Shown here: positions 1-8,178 of the stretch, one piece after another | How the letters are laid out: each line of letters starts with the position of its first letter | Numbering within the stretch: the first letter of the stretch is position 1 | Source: Blastococcus aurantiacus | GTDB taxonomy: Bacteria; Actinomycetota; Actinomycetes; Mycobacteriales; Geodermatophilaceae | Reading direction: 5' to 3' | DNA length: 64,000 nt | Assembly (NCBI RefSeq): GCF_900102425.1 | Contig: NZ_FNBT01000001.1 | Coordinates: 1-64,000 of the forward strand | Position numbers and translations under genes: made by a program | Notes under the pieces: generated by a model | Told to the model about the DNA's origin: nothing | Seen by the model: only the letters and a program-made list of their open reading frames with translations | Database searches by the model: none

Positions 1-2
1 TC

Positions 3-545
3 GACGCCATCGGCGGGGAGAAGCTCCAGGCCGCGGTCGAGTCGATCCTGCAGGCATCCCGCCCCGCGGGGGACACCCGCACCCGCGCCCAGCAGCTGGC
101 CGATGCCCTGGTGCAGCTCGCCGACAACGTCCTCTCATCCGGCGATCTGCCGACGATGCGGACGGTCAAGCCGCAGGTGATCATCACCATCCCGCTCGAG
201 GACCTCATAAAACCTCCCCCCGGAGCGGGAGCCGGCCGCACCGGCTTCGGCGGCGTCATCTCCGCGGCCAAGGCCCGCTGGCCGGCCTGCGACAGCACGG
301 TCATCCGCGTGGTGATGGGCCCGGACGGCCAGCCGCTGGACCTGGGTCGCACCCACCACGTCGCCGAATGGGTGCAGGACCAGGGGCCGACGAGCCTCGA
401 GAACTCAGCCCTGCTCTGCGAACGGCACCACACCGAGGTGCACCACGGGTTCCGGGTGGAGCGACGACCCGACGGGCGATGGCGCACCTGGCGCCCCGAC
501 GGCACCGAGATCGTCGTCCACGAATCGTTCCTCGTCTCCGCCTGA
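3..545 (+). pseudogene. HNH endonuclease (DUF222/13E12 type), 5'-truncated by the window and internally deleted
   Basis: The reading frame is open from the window edge to the TGA at 543-545. It reads like the C-terminal half of the actinobacterial DUF222-HNH proteins: helical DUF222 tail, then GPDGQPLDLGRT, then the HNH end TSLENSALLCERHHTEVHH. In the family about 30 residues normally lie between LGR(T) and the first HH pair; they carry the helix and the Cys-containing zinc motif (RDxxCxxPGC). Here LGRT runs straight into HHVAEW, so the N-terminal zinc ligands of the HNH finger are gone although the frame is kept. Such genes are multicopy and recombine often. I expect this copy to be inactive; the missing 5' part cannot be judged. 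Confidence 0.75.
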
Positions 546-568
546 CCCGCGCCCCTGACCGACGTGGG

Positions 569-1240
569 TCACCTCCGGCTGCCCCACTCAGGAAAGGGCG
601 GCGGCTCCCGGAGCCAGGACGCGACGCCCGCCAGGACGCCCGGGTCGACGACCAGATCGGAGTGTTCCAAGTCTGAGAACTCCAGAAGGTCAGCGCCGTA
701 GTGCCTGGCCACCATCCGCCCCTGTGGGTGACCACTGCGGCCCGCCACCACGAGCACGGGGCAGGTGACCGATGGAACCGAGATCCCCCGCTTTCGCTCA
801 TCCAGGGCGCGCAGGGATTCTGGGCGGCACCGCGTACCAGGGGGCAGCGGGCCGTACGCGGACTCGGCATCGTAGGTGCCCGAGCGGAGTGCCCGAAGGG
901 CATCTCCACCTGAGAGCTCCAGGGGAAGGCTCGGCTCGAGGACGACCACTGCCTCCAACGGAGACTGCTGCGCGGCCATCAATGCCACGAGGCCCCCCAT
1001 GCTCCATCCGCAGACGACCGAAGGGCGGCCAGCGGCCGCGACGAGCACCCGGTCGACATAGTCGCTCATCCGCGCCTGGGCGACGTCGAGTCCCTCCTGC
1101 AGGTCCGGAGCGCGGACGTCGTAGCCGGGGAACGCCACGGGCCACTGGTCGAACACCCACGGCCCGCTGGTCGCCCCGTGGACCAGGATCAGGCGCTCAG
1201 CTCCGCCCGCTGACTCGGCCGTCCCCGTCACGCTATCCAT
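569..1240 (-). CDS. alpha/beta hydrolase
   Basis: A 223-residue alpha/beta hydrolase of the small, lid-less kind. The oxyanion-side motif LVHGATSG lies near residues 19-26, the nucleophile elbow GWSMGG puts Ser at about 80, and the histidine is probably in LEHSD at about 193. The usual acid after strand 6 (GRSGHP, about 167-172) has no clear Asp, so the triad acid is uncertain. It converges on the HNH fragment with about 23 bp between stops. The first 14 residues are unstructured, so a start at the GTG four codons downstream is possible. Substrate unknown; probably cytoplasmic, with no signal peptide. Confidence 0.8.
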   Translation of the reverse strand: MDSVTGTAESAGGAERLILVHGATSGPWVFDQWPVAFPGYDVRAPDLQEGLDVAQARMSDYVDRVLVAAAGRPSVVCGWSMGGLVALMAAQQSPLEAVVVLEPSLPLELSGGDALRALRSGTYDAESAYGPLPPGTRCRPESLRALDERKRGISVPSVTCPVLVVAGRSGHPQGRMVARHYGADLLEFSDLEHSDLVVDPGVLAGVASWLREPPPFPEWGSRR

Positions 1241-1477
1241 CGTGCCGTGAGGCTCAGCTGGGGACTGTTGTCGGCCGAGTCATCACCCCTGGATCAGGGG
1301 GAGCCCCGGGCGATCGAGGTCTGGACCCCGCGGTCCCCGCTGTCCGGTGCCTCGTCGGGCCGTTCTGGGACACAGGGCGGCTTCACGGACACCTACGTCC
1401 ACATCCTGAGGTCTCCATTCGGCGGCGATCAGGCTGCGATGCAGAGCGACCTGATAGCCGGACACCATGATGATCGC

Positions 1478-1948
1478 GTGACCGCTCGTAGCCGGGCTCT
1501 GCTCCCTGCACTGCTCGTCTTCGCCGCGTCCGCCTGCGGCAGCAACGATGACGAGCGACTGCTGACGGGCGACGATCCCGGCCGCCCGTCGGCGGGGTGG
1601 GAGCGCGACGAGGGGGTCCCGTCATCCGTGATCCGGATCTACGAGGGCGAGACCCACTGCGACATGGACAGTGCCCTGATCCTGGAGATCCACTGGCCGC
1701 GTGACGGTGGCAGCACCGAGCGCGCCGGGCACTCGTTCGTACGCGACCCAGAGGGTGTCTTCGCCGAGCGCACCGTCGGGTCGTTCGTTCCCGATGCTGA
1801 GCTGCCCGACGACGCGATCCCGACCGGCTGGGAGAACGGCCCCGGGGTCGAGCTGTGGCTGGCGAACGACCTCTCGACGGCCTACGCCGTGGACGGTGAC
1901 ACGGTCGAGGCGTGGCCGGCCCTCTCGAGCGGCGCTCCCTGCGCTTGA
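1478..1948 (+). CDS. hypothetical lipoprotein
   Basis: Read from the GTG at 1478, the 156-residue protein starts with Arg-containing TARSR, a hydrophobic run and the lipobox-like FAASAC, so Cys20 would be lipidated and the rest exported. The open frame extends further upstream (to 1247), but those residues do not look coding and would bury the signal peptide; I prefer the GTG. The mature part is acidic with two more cysteines (THCDMD and the C-terminal APCA) that could form a disulfide. It ends in a beta-rich stretch (VELWLANDLSTAYAVDGDTV). I do not recognise the family. A broken lipoprotein-like gene follows directly. Confidence 0.65.
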   Translation: MTARSRALLPALLVFAASACGSNDDERLLTGDDPGRPSAGWERDEGVPSSVIRIYEGETHCDMDSALILEIHWPRDGGSTERAGHSFVRDPEGVFAERTVGSFVPDAELPDDAIPTGWENGPGVELWLANDLSTAYAVDGDTVEAWPALSSGAPCA

Positions 1949-1968
1949 GCGGATCCCAGCGGCCTTGA

Positions 1969-2447
1969 TCACCTCGTGCGGCGCTCTCCGCCTTCCTGAT
2001 CGCCGTCACGTCTGCCTGCACCTGGGGCGATGGCGTACCGCCTGGATCGACACGCCTGAAGGGTCGACCGTCTACGACCCGGACATCGGGCAGGCGGACA
2101 CCGCTCGCCCCGACAGCGCACCCTCGGGGTGGACCCCCGCGCCCCGTCGGGTGGACCGGCGCGACTACCAGCGGCCCCCGGACATCGCGGTGGCCCCCGA
2201 GCCCGTCGCCCTCGGCTACAGCGACCAGGCGTTCGTCCTCGTGGCCGACGGGGTCATCCGCCGGGTCGTAGGCCCGCCGGGCGCGCCGACGAGCGAGGAG
2301 ACGCTCGAGGTGCCGGCGGACATCTTCTTCCAGCCCTGAGACGCGACCGCGAACCTGTACTTCGACACGAGCGCCACCGTCGTCGCGGGGTGCATTCGGC
2401 AGTCCGGGGAATGGCCCGTTGCGCGCTGCTACATCGGCTCACCGTGA
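1969..2447 (+). pseudogene. degenerate lipoprotein-like gene (frameshift plus premature stop)
   Basis: Three pieces add up to one broken gene. In the frame of 1990, bases 1978-2019 encode AALSAFLIAVTSAC, a good lipoprotein signal with lipobox, but no ATG or GTG precedes it in that frame after the stop at 1966. From about 2030 the coding-like frame is the one containing AWIDTPEGSTVYDPD and VALGYSDQAFVLVADG, which stops at TGA 2337-2339. Beyond that stop the same frame continues with plausible protein (DATANLYFDTSATVVAGC) to a second TGA at 2445-2447. I infer at least one frameshift and one nonsense change. Position after an intact lipoprotein suggests a small exported-protein cluster in decay. 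A sequencing error is the alternative. Confidence 0.55.
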
Positions 2448-2537
2448 GCACGGCTGCACGCTGACCAGACGGGGGCTCGAGGGACGCGGGGGAACATCCG
2501 GACGGTCGTGGCCCGGCTGGCCTGGGAGACTGCTGGC

Positions 2538-2987
2538 ATGGCACTGCTCGGCGAGTACGAGCCCAGCACCGTCCCGTGGGTGCGAGAGGAGGTCGAGCAC
2601 CTCGAGCGCACCGGCGAAGGGCTGCGCGGGCGGTCCGTCGTGCTGCTCACCACCGTGGGTGCGCGCAGCGGTCTGCTGCGCAAGACGCCGCTGATGCGGG
2701 TCTCGCACGCCGGGGTCTACGCCGCCGTCGCCTCGACCAGGGGCGGCGACCGGCACCCGCACTGGTACGGCAACGCCCTGGCCCACCCGAAGGTCGAGCT
2801 GCGCGACGGGGACCAGGTGCTCTCCCTCGTGGCCCGCGAGATCACCGGCGTCGAGCGCGCGGGGTGGTGGTCCCGCGCGTGCACCGTGTTCCCGTCCTAC
2901 GTGGAGTACCAGCGCCGGACCAGCCGGCGCATCCCGGTGCTCCTGCTGGAGCCGGCCTCCCCGGCCCCCGAGCCCGGCCGCGCCTGA
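2538..2987 (+). CDS. nitroreductase family deazaflavin (F420)-dependent oxidoreductase
   Basis: A 149-residue split-barrel protein of the DDN-like family, which in actinobacteria binds coenzyme F420 and reduces quinones or nitro compounds. Family marks are GEYEPS, then LLTTVGARSGLLRKTPLM (the TxGxxSGxxRxxPL block, about residues 36-53) and HPHWYGNALAHPKVEL (about 75-90). Length fits the family. I chose the ATG at 2538 because homologues start just before GEYEPS; the open frame extends ten codons upstream to a GTG. It converges on the SpoIIE-type phosphatase with a 4 bp gap. Soluble or membrane-associated; the physiological substrate cannot be told from sequence. Confidence 0.85.
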   Translation: MALLGEYEPSTVPWVREEVEHLERTGEGLRGRSVVLLTTVGARSGLLRKTPLMRVSHAGVYAAVASTRGGDRHPHWYGNALAHPKVELRDGDQVLSLVAREITGVERAGWWSRACTVFPSYVEYQRRTSRRIPVLLLEPASPAPEPGRA

Positions 2988-2991
2988 CCGG

Positions 2992-5535
2992 TCACCGCTC
3001 GAGCGGGTGCTTGGGGAGCTCCACCCACACGCGCTTCCGGTCACCGTCGACCTGGACACCGTGCGCGGACGCGAGATCCGCGATGACGTAGAGCCCGTAC
3101 CCACCCTGCCCCGCGGGCCGGGCCACAGCCGGCGTGGGGAGCACGTCGCCCGCCGAGTCGGTGGCGACGACGATCCAGTGATCACCCGCCTCCCGCAGGT
3201 CGAGGGTGGCCGGAGGTCGCCCGTGGCGCAGCGCGTTCGAGGCGAGCTCGTCGATGACCAGGATCGACCGCTCGACGACCTCGTCGAGCACGACCTCGTC
3301 CAGGATGCCGTCGGCCACGAGGGACGCGGTCAGGAACGCCCTCGCACGCCGGCGGACGGCCCCGAGGTGCCGGAGGGACGTCAGCTCCAGCACGTCCGTG
3401 GGCGGGACGTCGGGTACGGGACTGGTCCGGCGCCACGACGTCCGGCCGGCGCCGGCAGCGGCCGGGGGCCCGGGCCGGACGGCCACCAGGGCGACGTCGT
3501 CCTCACCCGCGCGCGGGACCATGGCCTCGAGGATCGCGTCGCAGAGCGCGCCGAGCTCCTCCGAGGCGTGCTCCTCGACGGTGGCCAGCAGTCGTCGCAG
3601 CCCTTCGTCGAGGTCCTCGCCGCGGCGCTCCACCAGCCCGTCGGTGTAGAAGAGCAGGGTCGATCCGGCCGGGAGCGTCGTCGCCTCGGTCGTCCGCCGG
3701 GCCGACGCGTCGACGCCCAGCAGGAGGTCGGCCTTGGTGCCGGGGTCGAGGAGCCGGGCCCCACCGGACGCGTCCAGCAGCACCGGCGGGGGGTGGCCGG
3801 CGTTCGACCACTGCATCTGCACCCCGTCCCGGCCGTCGTCCGCCGTGGGGAGCGAGAGCTGAGCCAGGACGGCCGTCGCCATGGTGTTGAGCTCCAGGCC
3901 GACGATCGCCTCGTCCACCGATGACAGCAGCCCGCTCGGCACGTCGCCGGAGTTGAAGCAGATGCCGCGGACCAGCCCGCGGATCTGCCCCATTGCGGCC
4001 GCGGCGCGGGTGTCGTGGCCCACCACGTCGCCGATCACGAGGACGAGGTCCCCGCTGCGGTGGCGGAAGGCGTCGTACCAGTCCCCTCCGACCTGGGCCT
4101 GCCGGGCCGCCGCGACGTAGCGGACGGCGATGTCGGCGAAGGCGACGACCGGCGGCTCGGTGAGCAGGCTCTGCTGCAGCTCCGTGGCCAGGTGGCGCTG
4201 ACCGGAGTAGAGCCGTGCGTTGTCCAGGGCGATGCCTGCACGGCGGCCGATCTCGACGGCGAGGTCGAGATCGGCCGCGCCGAACGGGACGCTGCCGGCG
4301 CCCTTCGCCAGAAGCAGCGAGCCAAGGAGGCCCGTACGGCCCGGGATGGGGACGGCGATCAAACTCCGGGCGCCCAGCAGCCGTACCAGCGAGCGCAGCG
4401 CGGGATCAGGCACCTGGGCGAGGAGGTCCTCGGGGCCCACGTCAGGGAGCAGCACCTGCTCGCCACCGGCCGCCCGGCGGCTGGGCTCGGTGCTCGAGCC
4501 CGTCCGGGACTGCAACCGCTCCGTCTTCCGGACCACGACGTCGAGCGCCGGATCACGGTGCCGGATCACGACGCCGGCGGCCTGGTCGTGCTCGTCGCGG
4601 AGATGGACGCCGACCCAGTCCGCGAGCGCCGGGACCAGCGCGTCGGCCAGCCGGGACTGCGACTCCGCGAGGTCGAGGGATCCCATGAGCGACTGGGAGA
4701 TCTGCCCCAGCAGTTCGACCTGGGCCGCCAGTCGGTCCCGCTCCCGCTCGGCGCGCCGCTGATCGGTCACATCGACGGCGAGCAGCAGGACGACCGGGCG
4801 GCCCACGTCGTCCTGGCTGCTCGCGGCGCTGAGCTCGACATCCACCCGATCGGCGACGCGTAGGTGCAACGGGGGCCGGACGGCCCCGGGCGCGACGCCG
4901 GAGGCGGCGGGTGGCGGGCCCGCCATCACCAGGGACAGGGCACCGGGGACGACGTCGTCCACCGGTTGCCCGGTCATCCCCGGTCGCAGACCGAACAGGT
5001 GCTCGGCACGGCGGTTCCAGCCCAGCAGGTCGCCGCCCTCGCCGGTGACGAGCACGGCCAGGGGGGCGTGCTCCAGGAGCGCCCCGACGGCGGTGACGCG
5101 CGAGGGCGCAGGAGCCTCCGCCACATCCACTCCGTGGACGACGGCGGCGAGGACGGCGCTGTGCCGGCGCCGCCCGACACCCGCCGAGCGCAGCTCCTGC
5201 AACCGGACCGGGAGATCCGCGGCGTCGGCGCCCGCGACCAGCAGGTCCAACGGGACCCCCGGAGCGAAGGACGCCTGCCGCCGGACGGCGTCGGGATCCG
5301 GGGCGATGACGGCGATGTTGGCGTCCGGCCATCGCCGGTGCGCCCGCTGCACCGCCGCCACGGCCGAGGCGACCAGAGGTCCGATCACCACCAGGTCCAT
5401 CGGTCGGCCCGGTGCATCCTGCGCCACGGCCAGGTTCGGGACCCGCTCGGCCCCGGCCAGGCCTTCGACCAGCGCCGTGTCCGTGCCGGGGACACCGACG
5501 AGGAGACAGCGGCCCGGAGACCCGGCCCCGGTCAA
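2992..5535 (-). CDS. multidomain PP2C (SpoIIE) phosphatase with PAS, GAF and HATPase domains
   Basis: About 847 residues from a TTG at 5535 whose last two bases lie in the TGA of the upstream acyl-CoA dehydrogenase (TTGA), implying translational coupling. The open frame reaches 5715 but that part overlaps the dehydrogenase. Order: receiver-like N-terminal domain without a clear phosphoacceptor (about 1-120), PAS (about 155-270, GDLLGWNRRAEHLFGL), coiled coil, GAF (about 290-440), SpoIIE/PP2C phosphatase (GGDWYDAF and IGDVVGHD metal-site motifs), and a C-terminal RsbW-like ATPase (LVIDELASNALRHGRPP). This is the partner-switching architecture in which one protein can phosphorylate and dephosphorylate an anti-sigma antagonist. 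No STAS partner gene is adjacent. Cytosolic, no membrane segments. Confidence 0.88.
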   Translation of the reverse strand: MTGAGSPGRCLLVGVPGTDTALVEGLAGAERVPNLAVAQDAPGRPMDLVVIGPLVASAVAAVQRAHRRWPDANIAVIAPDPDAVRRQASFAPGVPLDLLVAGADAADLPVRLQELRSAGVGRRRHSAVLAAVVHGVDVAEAPAPSRVTAVGALLEHAPLAVLVTGEGGDLLGWNRRAEHLFGLRPGMTGQPVDDVVPGALSLVMAGPPPAASGVAPGAVRPPLHLRVADRVDVELSAASSQDDVGRPVVLLLAVDVTDQRRAERERDRLAAQVELLGQISQSLMGSLDLAESQSRLADALVPALADWVGVHLRDEHDQAAGVVIRHRDPALDVVVRKTERLQSRTGSSTEPSRRAAGGEQVLLPDVGPEDLLAQVPDPALRSLVRLLGARSLIAVPIPGRTGLLGSLLLAKGAGSVPFGAADLDLAVEIGRRAGIALDNARLYSGQRHLATELQQSLLTEPPVVAFADIAVRYVAAARQAQVGGDWYDAFRHRSGDLVLVIGDVVGHDTRAAAAMGQIRGLVRGICFNSGDVPSGLLSSVDEAIVGLELNTMATAVLAQLSLPTADDGRDGVQMQWSNAGHPPPVLLDASGGARLLDPGTKADLLLGVDASARRTTEATTLPAGSTLLFYTDGLVERRGEDLDEGLRRLLATVEEHASEELGALCDAILEAMVPRAGEDDVALVAVRPGPPAAAGAGRTSWRRTSPVPDVPPTDVLELTSLRHLGAVRRRARAFLTASLVADGILDEVVLDEVVERSILVIDELASNALRHGRPPATLDLREAGDHWIVVATDSAGDVLPTPAVARPAGQGGYGLYVIADLASAHGVQVDGDRKRVWVELPKHPLER

Positions 5536-6695
5536 TCGCCCAGCAGCGGCAGGCCCAGCGCCGCTCGCCCGGTCCAGGTGCGCAGGATGTCCGTCGTCGG
5601 GCTCATCACCTCGGCGGCCCGGGCATCCCGCAGGTGCCGCTCCAGTGGCGATCTGTCCCGGTAACCGATGCCTCCCACCAGCGTCATGGCCTCGTTGGTG
5701 ACCTCCACCGCGCACTTGGCCACCTCCGCCTTGGCAGCGGTGAGGCCGAGGAGCGCCTTGGGTCCGCCGGCATCGCCCTCCTCGGCTGCCCAGTAGACGA
5801 GGCGCCGGGTCCGCTCGACCTGCGCCCAGAGCTCACCGAGGCGGTGCTGCAGGATCGGCTCGGTCGCGAGTCGTCGGCCGGTGTGCCCGTGGGCCCGACG
5901 GGTCAGGTGCGCCGTCGCCTCGTCCAGCGAGGCCTGCGCCACCCCGAGGTAGCTGCCGGCCATCGCCATCAGGAAGTAGGGAGCCACGACCTCGAACACG
6001 TACCAGATCTGGTCGCCCTCGGCGCCCAGCAGGTGATCGGCACCCACCAGGACGCCGTCCAGCAGCGCCCGCCTCGAGGAGTTCCCCCGCATGCCGACGC
6101 CGTTCCACGCGTCGACCCACGTCATGCCCCCGACCCCGGCTGGAACCAGGACGCAGGAGAACTCACCGACGGGCGCATCCGGGTCGGCGGCCACGGTGCT
6201 GACGACGTAGGAGTCGGCATGCGAGCCGTTGGTGACGAACGACTTCTCGCCGTCGATCCGCATGCCCGTGCCCGCCTGGGTCATCCGGGTCTGCGGCAGC
6301 CAGAAGGCAGCGCCGGTTCCCGGCTCGGAGAGCGCCAGGGTGGTGAGGTGTTCCCCCGCCACGATGGCGTCGAGGAAGTCCGCGCGCTGTCGGTCGGTCG
6401 GCTTGGCCGCGATCACCGCCGTGGCCACGGAGTGCATCCCGAAGCACAGCGCGGTCGAGGCGCACACCCGACCCAGCGCCTCTCCCACGGCTGCGACGCC
6501 ACCGAGGCCGAGCCCCGCCCCGCCGAGGGACCGAGGAGCCGCCAGGCCACCCAGTCCGGCTTCCTGCAGCGCGCGCAGGGGCTCGGCCGGCCAGACCCCG
6601 GAGTCGGTGCGGTCGACCAGCGGGCGGGCGACGGCCTCGGCGATCTCCGTGGCGCGGAGCGTCGCCTCCGCGACACTGACGGGGGGCGCGGTCAC
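5532..6695 (-). CDS. acyl-CoA dehydrogenase family protein
   Basis: 387 residues from the GTG at 6695 (VTAPPVSVAEATLR); the longer open frame upstream is Pro/Arg-rich and not convincing. The N-terminal helical domain, the middle beta domain (ALSEPGTGAAF, MRIDGEKSFVTNG) and the C-terminal helical bundle (VGGIGYRDRSPLERHLRDARAAEVMSPTTDI, split here only for description) are all present. The end motif is the conserved FAD/tetramer region of acyl-CoA dehydrogenases. FAD-dependent alpha,beta-dehydrogenation of an acyl-CoA or a related desulfurising/flavin reaction is expected; the acyl specificity is not visible. Its stop overlaps the start of the phosphatase gene, an unusual pairing of a metabolic and a signalling gene. 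Confidence 0.85.
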   Translation of the reverse strand: MTAPPVSVAEATLRATEIAEAVARPLVDRTDSGVWPAEPLRALQEAGLGGLAAPRSLGGAGLGLGGVAAVGEALGRVCASTALCFGMHSVATAVIAAKPTDRQRADFLDAIVAGEHLTTLALSEPGTGAAFWLPQTRMTQAGTGMRIDGEKSFVTNGSHADSYVVSTVAADPDAPVGEFSCVLVPAGVGGMTWVDAWNGVGMRGNSSRRALLDGVLVGADHLLGAEGDQIWYVFEVVAPYFLMAMAGSYLGVAQASLDEATAHLTRRAHGHTGRRLATEPILQHRLGELWAQVERTRRLVYWAAEEGDAGGPKALLGLTAAKAEVAKCAVEVTNEAMTLVGGIGYRDRSPLERHLRDARAAEVMSPTTDILRTWTGRAALGLPLLGD

Positions 6696-6867
6696 AACGG
6701 GGAAGCCTAGGGGACCGCCCTGCGGCTCGTCGGGCACGGGACGTCGTCGACACCTCGACACCCCAGCAGCCGGCCGTGCCGGCCCGGCACCTCGGCGCAG
6801 CCCGTCCGCCGGCTGGGCAGCGAACGGCGCCGCCTCAGGGGACGGCGCCGCGTGCCGTCGATGCCGA

Positions 6868-7472
6868 TCAGTCGGCCGGCGTCCAGGTCGCCTTGTCGTC
6901 CGCACCGTCGCCGGGCCGCCCGCTCCCGTCACCGCGGGGACCGTGGCCCGGGCCGCCGGCCGGCGCCTCGCTGTTCACGCGCTCGGCGACCCGCTCCTCC
7001 AGGTCGGCGAGCCGCTCGCCGGCCTCCTCCTGCGTGAGCCTGCCGTCCTCTACCGCGGCGGCGATGCGCTCCTGCTGCGCGGTCACCAGGGCGTCCACGA
7101 GCGCGTCGACCTCGACGCCTCGCTCACCGGCGAGGTCAGCCAGCGTGGTGCCGTCCGCCTCGAGCGCCGTGCGCAGCTCGTCCTCGGTCATGCCGAGCGC
7201 CGTCGCCGCAGTGGACAGGTCGAACCCGCCGCCGCGGTGCCCGCCGCCGTGGCCGATGCCCGCCTCGTCGAGCGTGCTCGCCACTTCGTCGGCCTGCTCC
7301 TGGGTGATCGATCCGTCGGAGACCAGCCCGGACAGGGCTTCGGTGATCCGGTCGACCGCGGACCCGGCGGGTTCCCCGAGTCCGCGAGCGCCGGAACCGC
7401 GACCGCCAGGCCGCCCAGGCCGCCCAGGCTCAGCACCCCCGCGGTGGTGGCGATGATCAGCTCCTTGCGCAT
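6868..7472 (-). pseudogene. secreted helical protein, frameshifted after the signal peptide
   Basis: The ATG at 7472 opens a clear Sec signal peptide (MRKELIIATTAGVLSLGG... to PALADSG), but that frame then turns into Pro/Arg-rich noise. The mature protein is in another frame ending at 6868: repeated helical units such as DGSITQEQADEVASTL and EDGRLTQEEAGERLADL, with a Gly/His-rich patch between. The two parts join sensibly (ADSG-EPAGSAVDRITEAL) if one extra G is assumed in the GGGG run at about 7375-7383. So a 1-nt deletion, a sequencing error or a programmed shift separates export signal from body. The body resembles short actinobacterial secreted proteins with repeated 'G-x-I/L-TQEQAD' helices; function unknown. 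Divergent from the VanZ-like gene. Confidence 0.7.
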
Positions 7473-7668
7473 GAGGGCTCCTCGTCCGCAGCCGGACCGT
7501 CCGGCCGCGGTTGCAGCCTCGACGGCCCTCCTGGGATGGACCTGGCACCGACCGAGGGTGTCCCTGTGAGTGAGCGTCCCCGCCGGCGGCGTGGGCCGGG
7601 GCCTGGATCACGCCTGCCGCCCAGCGGACGTCCAGCCGCTTCGCAGGTCGGGCGGGGACCGTGGCGGC

Positions 7669-8178
7669 ATGGACGACCACCGGTACCGATCGGCAGACCC
7701 CGCGACGACGCGTCCGGGTGGGCAGCTCGTCCTGGCCGTCGCCCTGCTCGTGGTGGCCGCCCTGACGCTGACGCCTGCGGGCACCGGCTGGACGTGGGGC
7801 GCCCCGCTCGCCGAGCTGCGCTGGTACGCCACCGGTCTGGACTCCGAGGCGACCGTGCTCCAGCTGGTCGGCAACCTCTGCCTGCTCGCCGTCCCGGCCG
7901 GCCTCGTCGTCGCCCTGTGGCCGGCCGCGGGGCGGATCGGCTACCTGATCGGGCTCGCGGCCGGCGCGGCGGCCGGCATCGAACTGCTCCAGTGGCTCCT
8001 GCCGCTGGGCCGGGTGGTGTCCCCGCTGGACGCCGCGCTCAACGCCGGGGGCGCCGTGGCGGCGGGGCTGCTCGTCCGCCAGGTCCAGCGGGCATCCGCG
8101 GCCATCCGCCCGGAGGCGGGTCGGCACCCGGCCGCCGCGCGCACGGCGGAGCCGGTGGGTGCGGTCAGGCGGGGGTGA
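7669..8178 (+). CDS. VanZ-like integral membrane protein
   Basis: 169 residues from the ATG at 7669; upstream open frame is not protein-like. Four hydrophobic segments are visible: about residues 18-36, 60-80, 85-105 and 120-138. The central NLCLLAVPAGLVVAL, the EL/LLQWLLPLGR turn and the SPLDAALNAGGAVAAGLL ending match the VanZ/teicoplanin-resistance-like family (N-x-x-x-F-x-P-x-G ... E-x-x-Q ... R-x-x-D-x-x-D-x-x-x-N-x-x-G). The family is common and its role in most bacteria is unproven; resistance should not be assumed. The last 14 bp overlap the convergent trans-acting enoyl reductase-like gene. Confidence 0.75.
   Translation: MDDHRYRSADPATTRPGGQLVLAVALLVVAALTLTPAGTGWTWGAPLAELRWYATGLDSEATVLQLVGNLCLLAVPAGLVVALWPAAGRIGYLIGLAAGAAAGIELLQWLLPLGRVVSPLDAALNAGGAVAAGLLVRQVQRASAAIRPEAGRHPAAARTAEPVGAVRRG

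Noticed and set aside
2337-2339. Selenocysteine or programmed readthrough at the internal TGA
   Set aside because: The same locus also has a frameshift and a missing start, no SECIS-like hairpin is evident next to the TGA, so decay is simpler.
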